Source of the DNA: Prevotella melaninogenica ATCC 25845
GTDB taxonomy: Bacteria; Bacteroidota; Bacteroidia; Bacteroidales; Bacteroidaceae
Reading direction: 5' to 3'
Assembly: GCF_000144405.1 (NCBI RefSeq)
Contig: NC_014370.1
Span: 687,501-751,500, forward strand
DNA: 64,000 nt
Shown here one piece after another: positions 42,493-52,780 of this stretch. Numbering within the stretch: the stretch's first letter is position 1; every line of letters starts with the position of its first letter. A model generated the notes under the pieces. It was not told where the DNA came from. It saw nothing but the letters and a program-made list of their open reading frames with translations, and did no database searches. The position numbers were made by a program, and so were the translations under genes.

Positions 42493-45400
42493 TTATCTGT
42501 TATCTTGCAACAACTCGAGCAATTCTTCCTGTGTCATTGCATGAGAGATATCAGAACCTTCAAGAAGCGAGTCGGAAAGATTACGTTTTGTCTTATGTAA
42601 GCGTAGAATCTTCTCCTCGATAGTGTGCTGACTAATAAGATGATAAACCGTTACATCCTGTTGTTGTCCTATACGATAGGCACGATCGGTAGCCTGCTGT
42701 TCGATGGCAGGATTCCACCAAGGGTCAAGGTGAACAACATAGTTAGCACCCGTAAGATTCAGTCCCAATCCTCCAGCCTTCAGACTGATAAGGAAGAAAG
42801 GACATTTTCCTGTTTGGAATTCCTTTACCAGCTTCTCGCGCATAGCCATCGAGGTGCTTCCGTCAAGGTAAAGATATGGAAGTTTTGCCTTATCCATCGC
42901 CTTTCTTACCTCTTCAAAGAAACTGGTAAACTGACTGAAAACAAGTGCACGATTATCGCTGTCGTTGAGACTCTCCGCCAAGTCTATGAACGCAAGTACT
43001 TTGCTGCTTGGTAGCTTCCATTTCTTGTCAACCAACGAACAGCTACACGCCATCTGGCGCAAATGAGTAAGCTCTGCCAACGTACTTACCTTGTCAGCTT
43101 TATTTTCAAGAATCTTCGCCTCTGTTTCTCTCCTTTTAACCTCATACATAGCCATCTCTTCCGATGATAGTTCAACAGGGAGTTTTATTTCGTTCTTTGC
43201 AGGTAATTCGTCAATGACCTCTGCTTTTGTTCTACGCAAAAGGAACGGAGAAATCAGACGGCGTAACTGGCTTTGGCGTGCTTTGTCGTTATCTCCTTCA
43301 ATAGGCAGGATAAACTTCTTCCTGAATTGTTCTGCACTTCCTAAAAGACCGGGGTTAATAAACTGGAAGAGATTCCATAACTCTGCAAGATGGTTTTGAA
43401 TAGGAGTACCCGTAAGGATAACCTTGTGCTGTGCCTTCAACAGCATAGCCGCCTTTGACATCTTTGTATTGGCATTTTTGATGGTATGTGCTTCATCAAG
43501 ACAGACTACGTTCCATTCCCTCCCAGTGAGGTCATCCTGCTGAATATTCAACAAACCATACGTGGTGATAATAACATCTCCAGCCTTTGCCTCCTTAATA
43601 TCTTTTGAACGATCCTCACTCTGATTGAGAATAGTAAGATTCAACGTCGGTGCAAAACGCTGGAGTTCATTGCGCCAGTTGGGGACGACTGAGGCTGGTG
43701 CGACAATCAATGAGGCTCCATTTTCACTTTGTTCAAGCAGTAGGGTGATGGTTTGGATAGTCTTTCCTAATCCCATATCGTCGGCAAGGCATACACCTGC
43801 TCCCCACGAAGTGGTCCTTGACATCCACTCAAATCCCTCCTGCTGGTAGTCGCGAAGCTGTGCCTGTAAGGTCTTGGGGACTACAGGTGACTTCTTACTG
43901 CACGCCTCAATACGTTGGCGCAATTCGTCTATCGTCTTATTACTCTTGATATCTAAAGATGTATCATCTAATAAATCGCCTAATAAAGAAACGCCAGCAG
44001 GAGACATCTGTAAGTGTGAGTGGTTTTCTGTTGTCACCGTGTCGAGCCGTTTTAGTATACGTGAAAGCTGGCTACTAAGGGTGATAAACTCATTGTCACT
44101 AATGCGAATATACTTCTGTTTATAGCTTTGTCGCATTAGTTCAAGAAGTTTCTGGAGGGATATAACTTGTCCTTCACTTATTTGTACATTTCCCTCAACT
44201 TCAAACCAACCGTTCTTTGAGCTGAAAGAAATTTGTGTTGTACTGCTACTTATATTAGGATAATAATTAATTTTACAGCCTTCAGCCCATTCTAAAGTGC
44301 ATATATCTTGATGTTCCTTACACCAATTGATAAACGGAAGTAATGACAGAAGTGATAGGGTTAAAGGTTCGTTGATGCTCTGAGGAGTCCATGTGTCTTC
44401 TTCTTCGAAGACTTCTGACTCTACTAAACCTTCATTGATAGTCTTTAAACATTCCCGTTCTTTCTTTAAATTTCGCACCAGTTGCACCTTCCTCCCTTCA
44501 TGTTCAGCTATTGTAGTGATGTTACCTTTTCCTGGAACAAATAGCATACTTTCTGAAGCTCGTACAGAGGCAGTCATTAAGAAGCTGTAGTTCTTGTCTG
44601 GAACGATGCGGAGGGTGATACATGGTGAGATGTCAACCTTCTTCATAGAATCGAGTTCCGCAATCATATTAGAGTGTATCTCTGTCTTGCCTCCAATAGC
44701 TGTAATCAACTTGATAAGATAGGGCTCGGCTTCTGCAGGGTAAATGCTCTGTGTGAGAATCTCCTTATAAGTCTTGTATTCAAACTCAGAAGGGGTAAAG
44801 ACAGAATAGTCTGTTTCTGAATTCTTCTTATAAAAGAAAGACGACTTCTCACCTCTTTGTAACTCTTTTACATTCGTAGAGACACTGAAAGAACCATCCG
44901 AACGTTTATCTATTATAAGGTGTGGATTGTCCTTATGAATCTTCACAGGCTGCAAGTCATAGGTGGAACCAGTGTAGATATGGTCACAATCAACAAAAAG
45001 ATACAGATACTTTTCAATATAGACACTATATTCCCAGGAAAAGATTCCTTCTTTAATACGCTGATCAACACTGTCTAAGCCCGGAACATCCAGATTTATA
45101 AGTTCACGAACAGAAAGTTCCTTACCCACAGACCAACTACCATTTTTCAACCTACGTTTAAGAATGGGAACAACAATTCCATAACGCAACAGATATACGA
45201 GCATTGTGTCTCGAACAATCTCTGTTGTTTGATTCCCTACTGCTTGATTCTCCGCAATTAGCGTTTCAAGGCGAAGCTGCCAAAGAGATTTTACTTCTAA
45301 TCGGCTCAACAGCGATGTGCCACCGAAGTCTTTCACCATATTTGCTTCAGAAGAGCTACTCTTCATAATGCCAGTCTCTAGCTGTAAGAAAGCCCAGTTA

Positions 45401-46524
45401 GGTGGGGCCATAGGCTTAGTTGCTTTTTTCGGAAGTATGCCAAAAGACGGATACATCGTCCAAGTAAGCCAGGATACCATCTGCATATCTGGTTTCCCAC
45501 ACGATTCAAGATAAGATTCTTTTCGTATATTTGCATCAGACTTATCATAAAAATAAGCCTTCAACGGTTGTACAAGGAAGTATGTAGGCGTGTATTCTCT
45601 ATCCCCATTACGCTTCATCATCGTTTCTAACTTCTTCAGAGAGGTCTCTGTGTTGGTAAAGATAGCTGCAAGTGAGAAATAATAATTAGCAATTGGATTT
45701 ACAAAAAGTCCCTTAATAGGCGCTACCTTATTATTAGCCGTCATCACCTTGGTATATAGCTTATAGGCTAAAGCGTAATCTTCTTTATACAATGCATCAA
45801 TTGCTGCTATCTGAAGTGTAAAGATATTGCTTACAGATGTTTTGAGATTAATACAGATTTTACCTGTACCTAAATAGTAATAATAAGCAAAGACTGATTC
45901 TAAATCGCTTTTTTTTGCTACACTATTGCCTATTTTTTTACGACTGAAAACAAGTCCTTTTAAATATTCCCAGTCCATTACTTTATCCCGAGCCATTGCC
46001 ATACGAAGAGTTGCATTCAGAACAAAAGACAATAATTCTGTGGGCATTGATAGAAAGAAAGTCTCATATTCTCTTTCATCAATCAAGTTAAGGCAACAGT
46101 CATTGAACGATTCTAAGATTTGCGCATAGGGAGTAGATACAGCTTCCTCTGCATTTGTCGCAATGTAATATATTATCAAACGCACCAAAGGAGATGGTTT
46201 TTCATTATTATAAGTCTTTTTATAAAGTCTGCGAATATTCTGTAATAATAGGCTGTTTTCTTCTTTGAAAAGTTCAAAGAGAGAAGGAATCAGCATATCC
46301 TTATTTATGTATAATACTTTTCCACCTCCGTAATAGTGAAGATTTACTTCTACCAGTAAACCATCGGTCATTAACTTTTTAAAAGCCAAATCGGAAAGAG
46401 ATGGCAACATTATCTTCTCCAACAAGTTTGATAGTTTTTTCTTAGTTTGACCATATTTGTAAAAATAAGCCATCAGCATAAGAAGTGTGCGCTCGTTGGA
46501 ATTAAGAGAAGAGAATGAAAGCAT
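42493..46524 (-). CDS. SNF2 family DEAD/DEAH-box ATPase
   Basis: A 1343-residue protein. The last about 450 residues are a full Swi2/Snf2 engine: QAQLRDYQQEGFEWM, LADDMGLGKTIQTIT (Walker A, about residue 910), LDEAHTIKN (DEAH), LTGTPIQNHLAELWN, then FSQFTSF, LISLKAGGLGLNLT and DRAYRIGQQQ. The first about 880 residues are unlike any domain I recognise: helix-rich to about 500, then mixed. It remodels or moves along duplex DNA, or displaces proteins such as RNA polymerase; the target is unknown. It is 142 bases downstream of recA on the same strand, behind recA's terminator. No methylase or other defence partner is adjacent. Confidence 0.9.
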   Translation of the reverse strand: MLSFSSLNSNERTLLMLMAYFYKYGQTKKKLSNLLEKIMLPSLSDLAFKKLMTDGLLVEVNLHYYGGGKVLYINKDMLIPSLFELFKEENSLLLQNIRRLYKKTYNNEKPSPLVRLIIYYIATNAEEAVSTPYAQILESFNDCCLNLIDEREYETFFLSMPTELLSFVLNATLRMAMARDKVMDWEYLKGLVFSRKKIGNSVAKKSDLESVFAYYYYLGTGKICINLKTSVSNIFTLQIAAIDALYKEDYALAYKLYTKVMTANNKVAPIKGLFVNPIANYYFSLAAIFTNTETSLKKLETMMKRNGDREYTPTYFLVQPLKAYFYDKSDANIRKESYLESCGKPDMQMVSWLTWTMYPSFGILPKKATKPMAPPNWAFLQLETGIMKSSSSEANMVKDFGGTSLLSRLEVKSLWQLRLETLIAENQAVGNQTTEIVRDTMLVYLLRYGIVVPILKRRLKNGSWSVGKELSVRELINLDVPGLDSVDQRIKEGIFSWEYSVYIEKYLYLFVDCDHIYTGSTYDLQPVKIHKDNPHLIIDKRSDGSFSVSTNVKELQRGEKSSFFYKKNSETDYSVFTPSEFEYKTYKEILTQSIYPAEAEPYLIKLITAIGGKTEIHSNMIAELDSMKKVDISPCITLRIVPDKNYSFLMTASVRASESMLFVPGKGNITTIAEHEGRKVQLVRNLKKERECLKTINEGLVESEVFEEEDTWTPQSINEPLTLSLLSLLPFINWCKEHQDICTLEWAEGCKINYYPNISSSTTQISFSSKNGWFEVEGNVQISEGQVISLQKLLELMRQSYKQKYIRISDNEFITLSSQLSRILKRLDTVTTENHSHLQMSPAGVSLLGDLLDDTSLDIKSNKTIDELRQRIEACSKKSPVVPKTLQAQLRDYQQEGFEWMSRTTSWGAGVCLADDMGLGKTIQTITLLLEQSENGASLIVAPASVVPNWRNELQRFAPTLNLTILNQSEDRSKDIKEAKAGDVIITTYGLLNIQQDDLTGREWNVVCLDEAHTIKNANTKMSKAAMLLKAQHKVILTGTPIQNHLAELWNLFQFINPGLLGSAEQFRKKFILPIEGDNDKARQSQLRRLISPFLLRRTKAEVIDELPAKNEIKLPVELSSEEMAMYEVKRRETEAKILENKADKVSTLAELTHLRQMACSCSLVDKKWKLPSSKVLAFIDLAESLNDSDNRALVFSQFTSFFEEVRKAMDKAKLPYLYLDGSTSMAMREKLVKEFQTGKCPFFLISLKAGGLGLNLTGANYVVHLDPWWNPAIEQQATDRAYRIGQQQDVTVYHLISQHTIEEKILRLHKTKRNLSDSLLEGSDISHAMTQEELLELLQDNR

Positions 46525-46598
46525 AAAAATAAAGCTTATAATTAATGTAGTATCCTTGTTAAACCTTATAGGACTGGAAATTAATTAAGGTATACAAA

Positions 46599-46659
46599 AA
46601 ACCTATGGTATCAGGAATGTACTTATATGAAAGAGTTACATTCAAGTTACCATAGGTTT
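46599..46659 (-). terminator. terminator of recA
   Basis: A long stem, outer arms AAACCTATGGTA / TACCATAGGTTT with a second inner pairing, followed by TTTTTT on the minus strand. Confidence 0.88.
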
Positions 46660-46666
46660 GTGCTTA

Positions 46667-47692
46667 TTACTTCGTCTGTTCGACGATAGCATTCTTAATC
46701 AAGCCCTCCAGCTCTTCTGCAAGTTCTGGATTATCCTTGATCATTGTTTTTGTAGCATCACGGCCTTGTGCGAGTTTGGTTCCGTTATAGCTAAACCAGC
46801 TACCACTCTTCTGGATAATGCCATACTGAACGCCCAAGTCAACAATCTCACCAATCTTTGAAATACCCTCACCGAAGGTAATCTCAAACTCTGCCTTACG
46901 GAAAGGAGGAGCAACCTTGTTCTTTACTATCTTCACACGAACCTGATTACCGATAACTTGATCGCCATCCTTGATAGATGTAACACGGCGGATGTCAAGG
47001 CGTACAGAGCTGTAGAACTTCAGTGCGTTACCACCAGTTGTTGTTTCTGGATTACCAAACATCACACCAATCTTCTCACGCAACTGGTTGATGAAGATGC
47101 AGCAAGTATTAGTTTTTGCGATTGTTGAGGTAAGTTTACGCAATGCCTGACTCATCAGTCGTGCTTGTAAACCTACTGCAGAGTCACCCATGTCACCCTC
47201 AATCTCCTTCTTTGGAGTCAAGGCTGCAACTGAGTCGACAACGAGAATGTCAATAGCGGAAGAGCGAATCAGCTGGTCGGCAATCTCTAAAGCCTGCTCA
47301 CCATTGTCTGGCTGTGAAACCCAAAGGTTATCAACATCCACACCTAACTTCTCTGCATAGAAACGGTCGAAGGCGTGCTCAGCATCAATGAAGGCTGCAA
47401 TACCGCCCTGCTTCTGTGCCTCTGCAATGGCATGAATAGCCAATGTAGTCTTACCAGAACTCTCCGGACCATAAATCTCAATGATTCTACCACGTGGATA
47501 ACCGCCTACGCCGAGTGCTGTGTCGAGTGCAACACTACCTGTTGGGATAACCTCTACCTGTTCTATTTGTTCGTCGCCCATACGCATGATGGACCCTTTA
47601 CCAAAGTCTTTCTCTATCTTAGACATTGCAGCCTGCAAAGCTTTCAGTTTACCTTCAGCTGCTGATGTCGTACCTGTATCTTCTTTTGCCAT
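46667..47692 (-). CDS. recA: recombinase RecA
   Basis: A 341-residue protein that forms filaments on single-stranded DNA, drives strand exchange and triggers the SOS-type response. Walker [10 protein letters not shown] is at residues 75-83. GSIMRMGD, the Walker B region [15 protein letters not shown], loop regions and [22 protein letters not shown] are all canonical. The C-terminal domain is of normal length. It lies 33 bases after the TfoX-N gene. No -7 box is obvious in that gap, so it may be transcribed with the upstream genes. I see no clear SOS box. Confidence 0.97.
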   Translation of the reverse strand: MAKEDTGTTSAAEGKLKALQAAMSKIEKDFGKGSIMRMGDEQIEQVEVIPTGSVALDTALGVGGYPRGRIIEIYGPESSGKTTLAIHAIAEAQKQGGIAAFIDAEHAFDRFYAEKLGVDVDNLWVSQPDNGEQALEIADQLIRSSAIDILVVDSVAALTPKKEIEGDMGDSAVGLQARLMSQALRKLTSTIAKTNTCCIFINQLREKIGVMFGNPETTTGGNALKFYSSVRLDIRRVTSIKDGDQVIGNQVRVKIVKNKVAPPFRKAEFEITFGEGISKIGEIVDLGVQYGIIQKSGSWFSYNGTKLAQGRDATKTMIKDNPELAEELEGLIKNAIVEQTK

Positions 47693-47725
47693 ATACTATT
47701 ATCTTTTTTTCTGATTGATAAAATA

Positions 47726-48046
47726 TTATTTATTCTTCTTTCTACTCTTTGGATAAGGTAACACTTCTGCCAAGACCTTAACAACCTTGACAGCAAAATC
47801 AGACCTTGAAACATCTAAAACGTAGTGTTCCTTAGCTCCTTCATAAGGGAATCCACGTTCGGCAGATAGCATCATTGACTTAATTGCCTCGTGTTCTTTG
47901 ACATAAGGTATATTGTCACAAACTATGATAACAGGCTTTTCGTCAACATAAATCATGTATTCACCGAACATCTTCCTGTATCTTACAGTCCCTGCAGTAG
48001 CTATCTGACTACTGACAAATTCAATAAAGTCCAAAGAGCAAGCCAT
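47726..48046 (-). CDS. TfoX/Sxy N-terminal domain protein
   Basis: A 106-residue cytoplasmic protein. DFIEFVSSQIATAG and VRYRKMFGEYMIYVDEKPV, with IVCDNIPYVK, match the TfoX N-terminal domain pattern (RKMFGE-x-x-x-Y). It lacks the C-terminal TfoX domain of the competence regulator, as is usual for stand-alone Bacteroidota members, and has a basic tail (KSRKKNK). Its role is unknown, and a competence role should not be assumed. It starts four bases after the carboxynorspermidine synthase stop codon and so is co-transcribed with it. Confidence 0.87.
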   Translation of the reverse strand: MACSLDFIEFVSSQIATAGTVRYRKMFGEYMIYVDEKPVIIVCDNIPYVKEHEAIKSMMLSAERGFPYEGAKEHYVLDVSRSDFAVKVVKVLAEVLPYPKSRKKNK

Positions 48047-48050
48047 CTTC

Positions 48051-49289
48051 TTATAGTTCTAAATCACCACCAAACTCTTCATGCCAAGGTAAGCCCTGCT
48101 TATTGAGTACCTCCAAGAATGGATCAGGGTCGAAGTCTTCCACGTTCCATACACCAGGCTTGCGCCACAATCCCTTGAAGAACATCATTGCACCAGCCAT
48201 TGCTGGTACGCCTGTCGTATAGCTTACGCCCTGCATACCTGTTTCATTATAGGCATCCTGATGCTTACAGTTGTTATAGATGTAGTAAGTCTGTTCCTTA
48301 CCATCCTTGATACCACGAATACGGCAGCCGATAGAAGTCTCACCATCATAGTTCTCACCGAGATCCTGTGGGTTAGGCAACACAGCCTTCAAGAACTGTA
48401 AAGGTACAATATTAACTTTCACTGTCTTGCCGGAACCATCTGCCAATGGTGCTTCATACTCAATCTCATCAATACGACTCATACCAAGGTTCTGAATACA
48501 ATCAAGGTAAGTAAGGTATTGCTGACCAAAGGTCATCCAGAAACGTGCACGCTTGATAGTTGGGAAGTTCTTGACCAATGACTCCAACTCCTCGTGGTGC
48601 ATCAAGTATGAGTCACGAGGACCAATGTTTGGATAGGTAATATCTTGATGTACTACCAATGGATCTGTCTCAATCCATTTGCCATTCTCATAATAAAGTC
48701 CCTTCTGGGTAATCTCACGGATATTGATTTCTGGGTTAAAGTTGGTTGCAAATGCTTTGTGGTGGTTACCTGCGTTACAGTCAACAATATCGAGATAGTG
48801 AATCTCATCAAAGTGATGCTTTGCTGCGTATGCGGTATAAGCCTGTGACACTCCAGGGTCGAAACCACAACCGAGGATAGCTGTCAATCCAGCTTGCTCG
48901 AACTTATCTTTGTAAGCCCACTGCCAGCTGTACTCGAAGTGTGCCTCATCCTTTGGCTCATAGTTAGCGGTGTCAAGATAGTTGCAACCGCAAGCTAAGC
49001 AGGCATCCATGATAGTGAGGTCCTGATAGGGTAGTGCAAGATTGATAACCAGCTCAGGCTTGAATGAATTGAAGAGTTCCTTCAATTGCTCAACATCATC
49101 TGCATCAACCTGTGCAGTCTTGATATCAGCCTTGTAGCCCTTATCATGAATTGCCTTAACCAGTTCGTCACATTTCTCCTTACGACGGCTGGCAATCATG
49201 AACTCCGTAAACACGTCCTGGTTCTGGACAATCTTAAAAGCGGCTACAGTAGCTACGCCACCTGCGCCAATCATTAAAACTTTTCCCAT
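48051..49289 (-). CDS. carboxynorspermidine synthase (saccharopine dehydrogenase-like)
   Basis: A 412-residue NAD(P)H-dependent enzyme. The Rossmann start MGKVLMIGAGGVATVAAFKI, NLALPYQDLTIMDACLACG, YLDTANYEP and LGCGFDPGVSQAYTAYAAK are the saccharopine-dehydrogenase-family motifs. The size and C-terminal sequence (GVSYTTGVPAMAGAMMFFKG) fit carboxy(nor)spermidine synthase, which joins aspartate semialdehyde and a diamine in the alternative spermidine pathway of gut and oral Bacteroidota. A decarboxylase partner is not in the window. It is the first gene of a probable unit with the TfoX-N gene and perhaps recA. Confidence 0.88.
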   Translation of the reverse strand: MGKVLMIGAGGVATVAAFKIVQNQDVFTEFMIASRRKEKCDELVKAIHDKGYKADIKTAQVDADDVEQLKELFNSFKPELVINLALPYQDLTIMDACLACGCNYLDTANYEPKDEAHFEYSWQWAYKDKFEQAGLTAILGCGFDPGVSQAYTAYAAKHHFDEIHYLDIVDCNAGNHHKAFATNFNPEINIREITQKGLYYENGKWIETDPLVVHQDITYPNIGPRDSYLMHHEELESLVKNFPTIKRARFWMTFGQQYLTYLDCIQNLGMSRIDEIEYEAPLADGSGKTVKVNIVPLQFLKAVLPNPQDLGENYDGETSIGCRIRGIKDGKEQTYYIYNNCKHQDAYNETGMQGVSYTTGVPAMAGAMMFFKGLWRKPGVWNVEDFDPDPFLEVLNKQGLPWHEEFGGDLEL

Positions 49290-49400
49290 AGTTCAATTTA
49301 ATTCTCTGTATTCCCATTCTATTCTCCACTCCAAAGAAGGGAGCTATGGAATGTTATTTTGAGAATTCTTATTTTATTATTATTACTTTATTTTTATGTC

Positions 49401-50021
49401 TTACTTAATCTTACTTTCAATCTCTGAAGCGGATATACCCATTGCATTAAGAAGCGAGTAACCCAAAATTTGCTGTTTGAAATTACCTCCTTCGAGTGGT
49501 TGCATTGCAAACAAGGTAATATGTTTTAGCTCATCATCTACATCGCGAAGCGTAGAACGAAGTGTACTCATCAATTGGCTGTCCTCAGCGTTTGATACAA
49601 CCATAATACGTTTAACCTCTTCATGATTAAGAATTGTCTTTAGAAGGTCGAGAAGAACATCGTCTTTCTTGGCTACTTCATCACCTGTAGCAATAGCATT
49701 GATAATAAATTCGCCAAGCTGTGAATCCTTGAATGCTTGCCCATTCAGTTCTTTCGCATAATCCGCTGGAGCAAAATTCTCAAGTTTTGGATTCTGCTTA
49801 TCATGTAAAAGCACCACTTGTGTTTCGTGATTTCCAGGCTTCAAACGTCCATCAAGGGCAATGTTTACAACCCACTGGCTGAAATCAGCAGCGGGAATAC
49901 GACGGTTCAGCATTCGCTCAAAGTTGACAATGAGGTCGAAAGCGACATGGTCTATATAATCACCATCCACAATGATGATGTTCTCACTCCATTTAATGTT
50001 CTGTGCTTCTTGTGCATTCAT
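49401..50021 (-). CDS. conserved protein of unknown function (DUF6621-like)
   Basis: A 206-residue soluble protein without signal peptide or membrane segment. NIIIVDGDYIDHVAFDLIVN, ERMLNRRIPAADFSQWVVN and QVVLLHDKQNPKLENF suggest an alpha/beta fold. I believe it matches a Bacteroidota-only family (DUF6621), but this is from memory. The -7 box TATCTTTG at 50027-50034 is only five bases from the ATG, so the mRNA appears leaderless. It is a single gene. The function is unknown. Confidence 0.7.
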   Translation of the reverse strand: MNAQEAQNIKWSENIIIVDGDYIDHVAFDLIVNFERMLNRRIPAADFSQWVVNIALDGRLKPGNHETQVVLLHDKQNPKLENFAPADYAKELNGQAFKDSQLGEFIINAIATGDEVAKKDDVLLDLLKTILNHEEVKRIMVVSNAEDSQLMSTLRSTLRDVDDELKHITLFAMQPLEGGNFKQQILGYSLLNAMGISASEIESKIK

Positions 50022-50026
50022 AGCTA

Positions 50027-50034
50027 CAAAGATA
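50027..50034 (-). promoter_or_regulatory. -7 box TATCTTTG directly before an ATG
   Basis: A perfect -7 box five bases upstream of the start codon at 50021, implying a leaderless transcript. Confidence 0.6.
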
Positions 50035-50073
50035 CATTAAATCAAGCGAAATGCAAAATAAATAAGGTCGTTT

Positions 50074-50490
50074 TTATAGCTTTGTCGACTTGCGTGATTT
50101 ATACATAAAGAGAATAATAGCAATAATAATAAGAGAGAATGGTACTAATGATGACATAGAAATTATTTGGACAGAACATGCTGTAAGATACAATATAACC
50201 AACAACAGGATTGGCATTATATCGCGAAGAGCTTTAGGATTCCTGTTTCTGCGTGATTTTTCGCTCATAAGACTTGTGTCGTATGGATGCTTTTCTTGGT
50301 TGACAATCAGTAAGAATACGATAAATGAAATAACTGGAAGTGCCAGTATAAGATACTTAGAACCATAGCTTTCTGCTTCTCCACCAATGTTCCAATGTAG
50401 GATAATAGTCTCAGGTCCACTCAGAACACAATATAATGCAATTACTGTAATTGCAATGATAATGGCTAATGATAGGATTTTACTTTTCAT
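50074..50490 (-). CDS. DUF1648-type membrane protein
   Basis: A 138-residue protein when started at ATG 50490 (MKSKILSLAIIIAITVIALY). The frame stays open for 15 more codons, but the -7 box at 50533-50540 overlaps that start. About four membrane segments. The loop ILHWNIGGEAESYGSKYLIL matches the DUF1648 pattern (HWN-x-x-G-x-x-x-x-Y-G-K), found in proteins such as SdpI. It may bind or shield a surface partner, but the role is unknown. It is a single gene. Confidence 0.8.
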   Translation of the reverse strand: MKSKILSLAIIIAITVIALYCVLSGPETIILHWNIGGEAESYGSKYLILALPVISFIVFLLIVNQEKHPYDTSLMSEKSRRNRNPKALRDIMPILLLVILYLTACSVQIISMSSLVPFSLIIIAIILFMYKSRKSTKL

Positions 50491-50532
50491 ATTATGATTG
50501 TTGTTGATGTTAGAAGAGTCTGTTTTCGTGAA

Positions 50533-50540
50533 CAAAGATA
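50533..50540 (-). promoter_or_regulatory. -7 box TATCTTTG that decides the DUF1648 gene start
   Basis: A perfect -7 box that overlaps the longest possible start (50535) and therefore supports ATG 50490. Confidence 0.7.
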
Positions 50541-50643
50541 GATTTTATTTTATAAAGTTCAAAACGAATATCTGTTTTTTTATTCGTATAAACGCTATAA
50601 AAATGTTTATATAAAACTATTACTATTTGGTAATCATTAAAAA

Positions 50644-50691
50644 AAATCCTTGCGGAATTACCTCTATATAAAGGTAATTCTGCAAGGATTT
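50644..50691 (-). terminator. terminator of malic enzyme
   Basis: Stem AAATCCTTGCGGAATTACC / GGTAATTCTGCAAGGATTT (one mismatch), followed on the minus strand by a T-run. Confidence 0.88.
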
Positions 50692-50755
50692 CTATATAAT
50701 TTAAGTTTTATCGGATAGCAATCTTTAGCATTATAAAATTACTTGTACTTTCCAT

Positions 50756-52378
50756 CTATTCATAACGAGGATACCATTTTATATGCTCTACAGCAGCATG
50801 TGCATCTGTAATATTCTCTCTTGTATTCTGATGGTCAATGGCATGTTGTGCTACTACCTCGGCAAGATGCTGTGAGAAAGAAGTAATTTTGTTCACAGGA
50901 GGGAGCACTGCTGCGCCAGGTTGTGATGCATCCACAATTCCGCCTAAAGCATGTGCTGCTGCTGATAAGAGTGATTGATCTACTAATTTTGCCGTAGAGG
51001 CTATCACTCCCAGTCCTAATCCTGGATACATCAGAGCGTTATTAGCTTGCCCGATAGCGTAAGTTACCCCTTTATAATCTACAGGTGAACTTGGGATACC
51101 AGTAGCGATGAGCGCACGTCCATCAGTCCATTCTATCAGGTCAGAAGCTTTTGCTTCAGCAAGTTCTGTTGGATTTGACAGCGGGAAGATAATAGGGCGT
51201 TCTGTATGTGCAGCCATTTCTTTCACAATTTCTTCTGTAAAAGCTCTTGGATGTGTAGAAGTTCCTATTAATATAGTAGGTTTAATGGCGCTAACTGCTG
51301 AGCGCAAAGTAGGTAGAGGCTTATGGAAATCATTTACTGAGCGTGTAAAGAACTGCTGACCTTCTGTCAAGTCAGTCATGTCATCAGTGAGCAATCCCTG
51401 TTTGTCTACTAAATAAATATGTTGCTTTGCCTCATCAGAAGATAGTCCTTGTTGCATAAATTCTTCGTAAATCTGATGTGCAATACCTGCGCCTGCTGTT
51501 CCTGCACCAAACACCATCACACGTTGGTCAGTAAATTTCTGTTTTGAAATGTTCAGTGCACCGAGAATAGCAGCCAAAGAAACTATGCCTGTTCCCTGTA
51601 TATCATCGTTAAATGTTGTAATTTTATTCTGGTAGCGTTCGAGAATGGCTGCTGCATTAGGACGACCAAAGTCCTCCCAATGAAGGTATAAATTTGGAAA
51701 GAGACATTCTGCTGTTTCAACAAACTTGTCTACAAATTCATGATATTTTTTACCACGAACACGTTCATGACGATTGCCTAAATAAAGAGGATTGTCGAGC
51801 AACTGTTTATTATCAGTTCCCACGTCAAGTACTAATGGCAATACCTCATTAGGGTTAATACCCGCTGCTGCGGTATAAACCATCAGTTTTCCAATGGCAA
51901 TGGCAACACCATTAACTCCCCAGTCACCTATACCCAATATAGCCTCGGCATCAGTAACCACAATGAGTTTTATATCTCTTCCTTCTGAAGCGTTGCGCAA
52001 TGACTTCTCGATATCTTCTGGATGGTCGATAGAGAGGAATCCTGCATCTTGTGGTTTCATGAATAATTCGTCGTATTGACGAATAGCATCTGCGACAACT
52101 GGATCATAAACAATCGGCATGAATTCCTCGATGTGCTGCGCCATAAGTGCATAAAATAGAGTACGGTTGGTATTGAAAAGTGTCATCAAATATACACGTT
52201 TCTCCAGATTATTTACCTTTTTCTGATATTGCAGATATGTTCTTTCTATCTGCTCTTCAAGTGTCTGTACAACTGGAGGGAGTAGTCCTACAAGATTTAA
52301 CTTCTTACGTTCAGCCATACTAAAGGCTGTTCCCTTGTTGACGAAAGGGTTGTTCAAGATTTCTTTAGATGTATCCAT
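50756..52378 (-). CDS. NAD-dependent malic enzyme
   Basis: A 540-residue enzyme that oxidatively decarboxylates malate to pyruvate. [34 protein letters not shown] and the catalytic region [18 protein letters not shown] are diagnostic. [17 protein letters not shown] holds metal-binding Asp residues, and [17 protein letters not shown] is the NAD Rossmann motif. Length and motifs fit the large MaeA/SfcA-type form, not the short NADP form or the MaeB fusion. It links C4-dicarboxylate and pyruvate pools beside NifJ and PpdK. Its own promoter is at 52615-52622 with a long leader. Confidence 0.95.
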   Translation of the reverse strand: MDTSKEILNNPFVNKGTAFSMAERKKLNLVGLLPPVVQTLEEQIERTYLQYQKKVNNLEKRVYLMTLFNTNRTLFYALMAQHIEEFMPIVYDPVVADAIRQYDELFMKPQDAGFLSIDHPEDIEKSLRNASEGRDIKLIVVTDAEAILGIGDWGVNGVAIAIGKLMVYTAAAGINPNEVLPLVLDVGTDNKQLLDNPLYLGNRHERVRGKKYHEFVDKFVETAECLFPNLYLHWEDFGRPNAAAILERYQNKITTFNDDIQGTGIVSLAAILGALNISKQKFTDQRVMVFGAGTAGAGIAHQIYEEFMQQGLSSDEAKQHIYLVDKQGLLTDDMTDLTEGQQFFTRSVNDFHKPLPTLRSAVSAIKPTILIGTSTHPRAFTEEIVKEMAAHTERPIIFPLSNPTELAEAKASDLIEWTDGRALIATGIPSSPVDYKGVTYAIGQANNALMYPGLGLGVIASTAKLVDQSLLSAAAHALGGIVDASQPGAAVLPPVNKITSFSQHLAEVVAQHAIDHQNTRENITDAHAAVEHIKWYPRYE

Positions 52379-52614
52379 ACTTTCTTATATTTTTGTTAGT
52401 AGCGAAAGGTTACCATGCTACTTATTAGAATCTATAAATATTTTTATTTGACAATCTTATTTATTGTCAAATTTGTCTAATCTTTGAAATGTTATAAAGA
52501 TACCTAATCTAATAACTCATTATGAATAATTAATAATATTAATATTCTGATATATAATCTAAAAAACTATTTTATTTTGTGCTATGATGTAACTTGTTTT
52601 CTCTACAATTAGGG

Positions 52615-52622
52615 CAAAGATA
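52615..52622 (-). promoter_or_regulatory. -7 box TATCTTTG upstream of malic enzyme
   Basis: A perfect -7 box 237 bases upstream of the start codon, implying a long AT-rich leader. No known riboswitch pattern is seen in it. Confidence 0.55.
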
Positions 52623-52780
52623 TATATAATTTTTAGGAAAAACAAACAATATAAGATGTTTTTATTCTCTTAAGAAATAAAAGAAAATATGTTTATTGTG
52701 CATTGTTTCTATTTGCTTGTTGTTATTTTACTTTCTTTTCTTGAAAAAAATAGGCTTATTGGGATAAATATGTTTTTGTC

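Noticed and set aside
42493..46524. SNF2 helicase as part of a phage-defence island (DISARM-like)
   Set aside because: No DNA methyltransferase, DUF1998 or phospholipase-D gene is nearby; neighbours are recA and the ABC/GntR operon.
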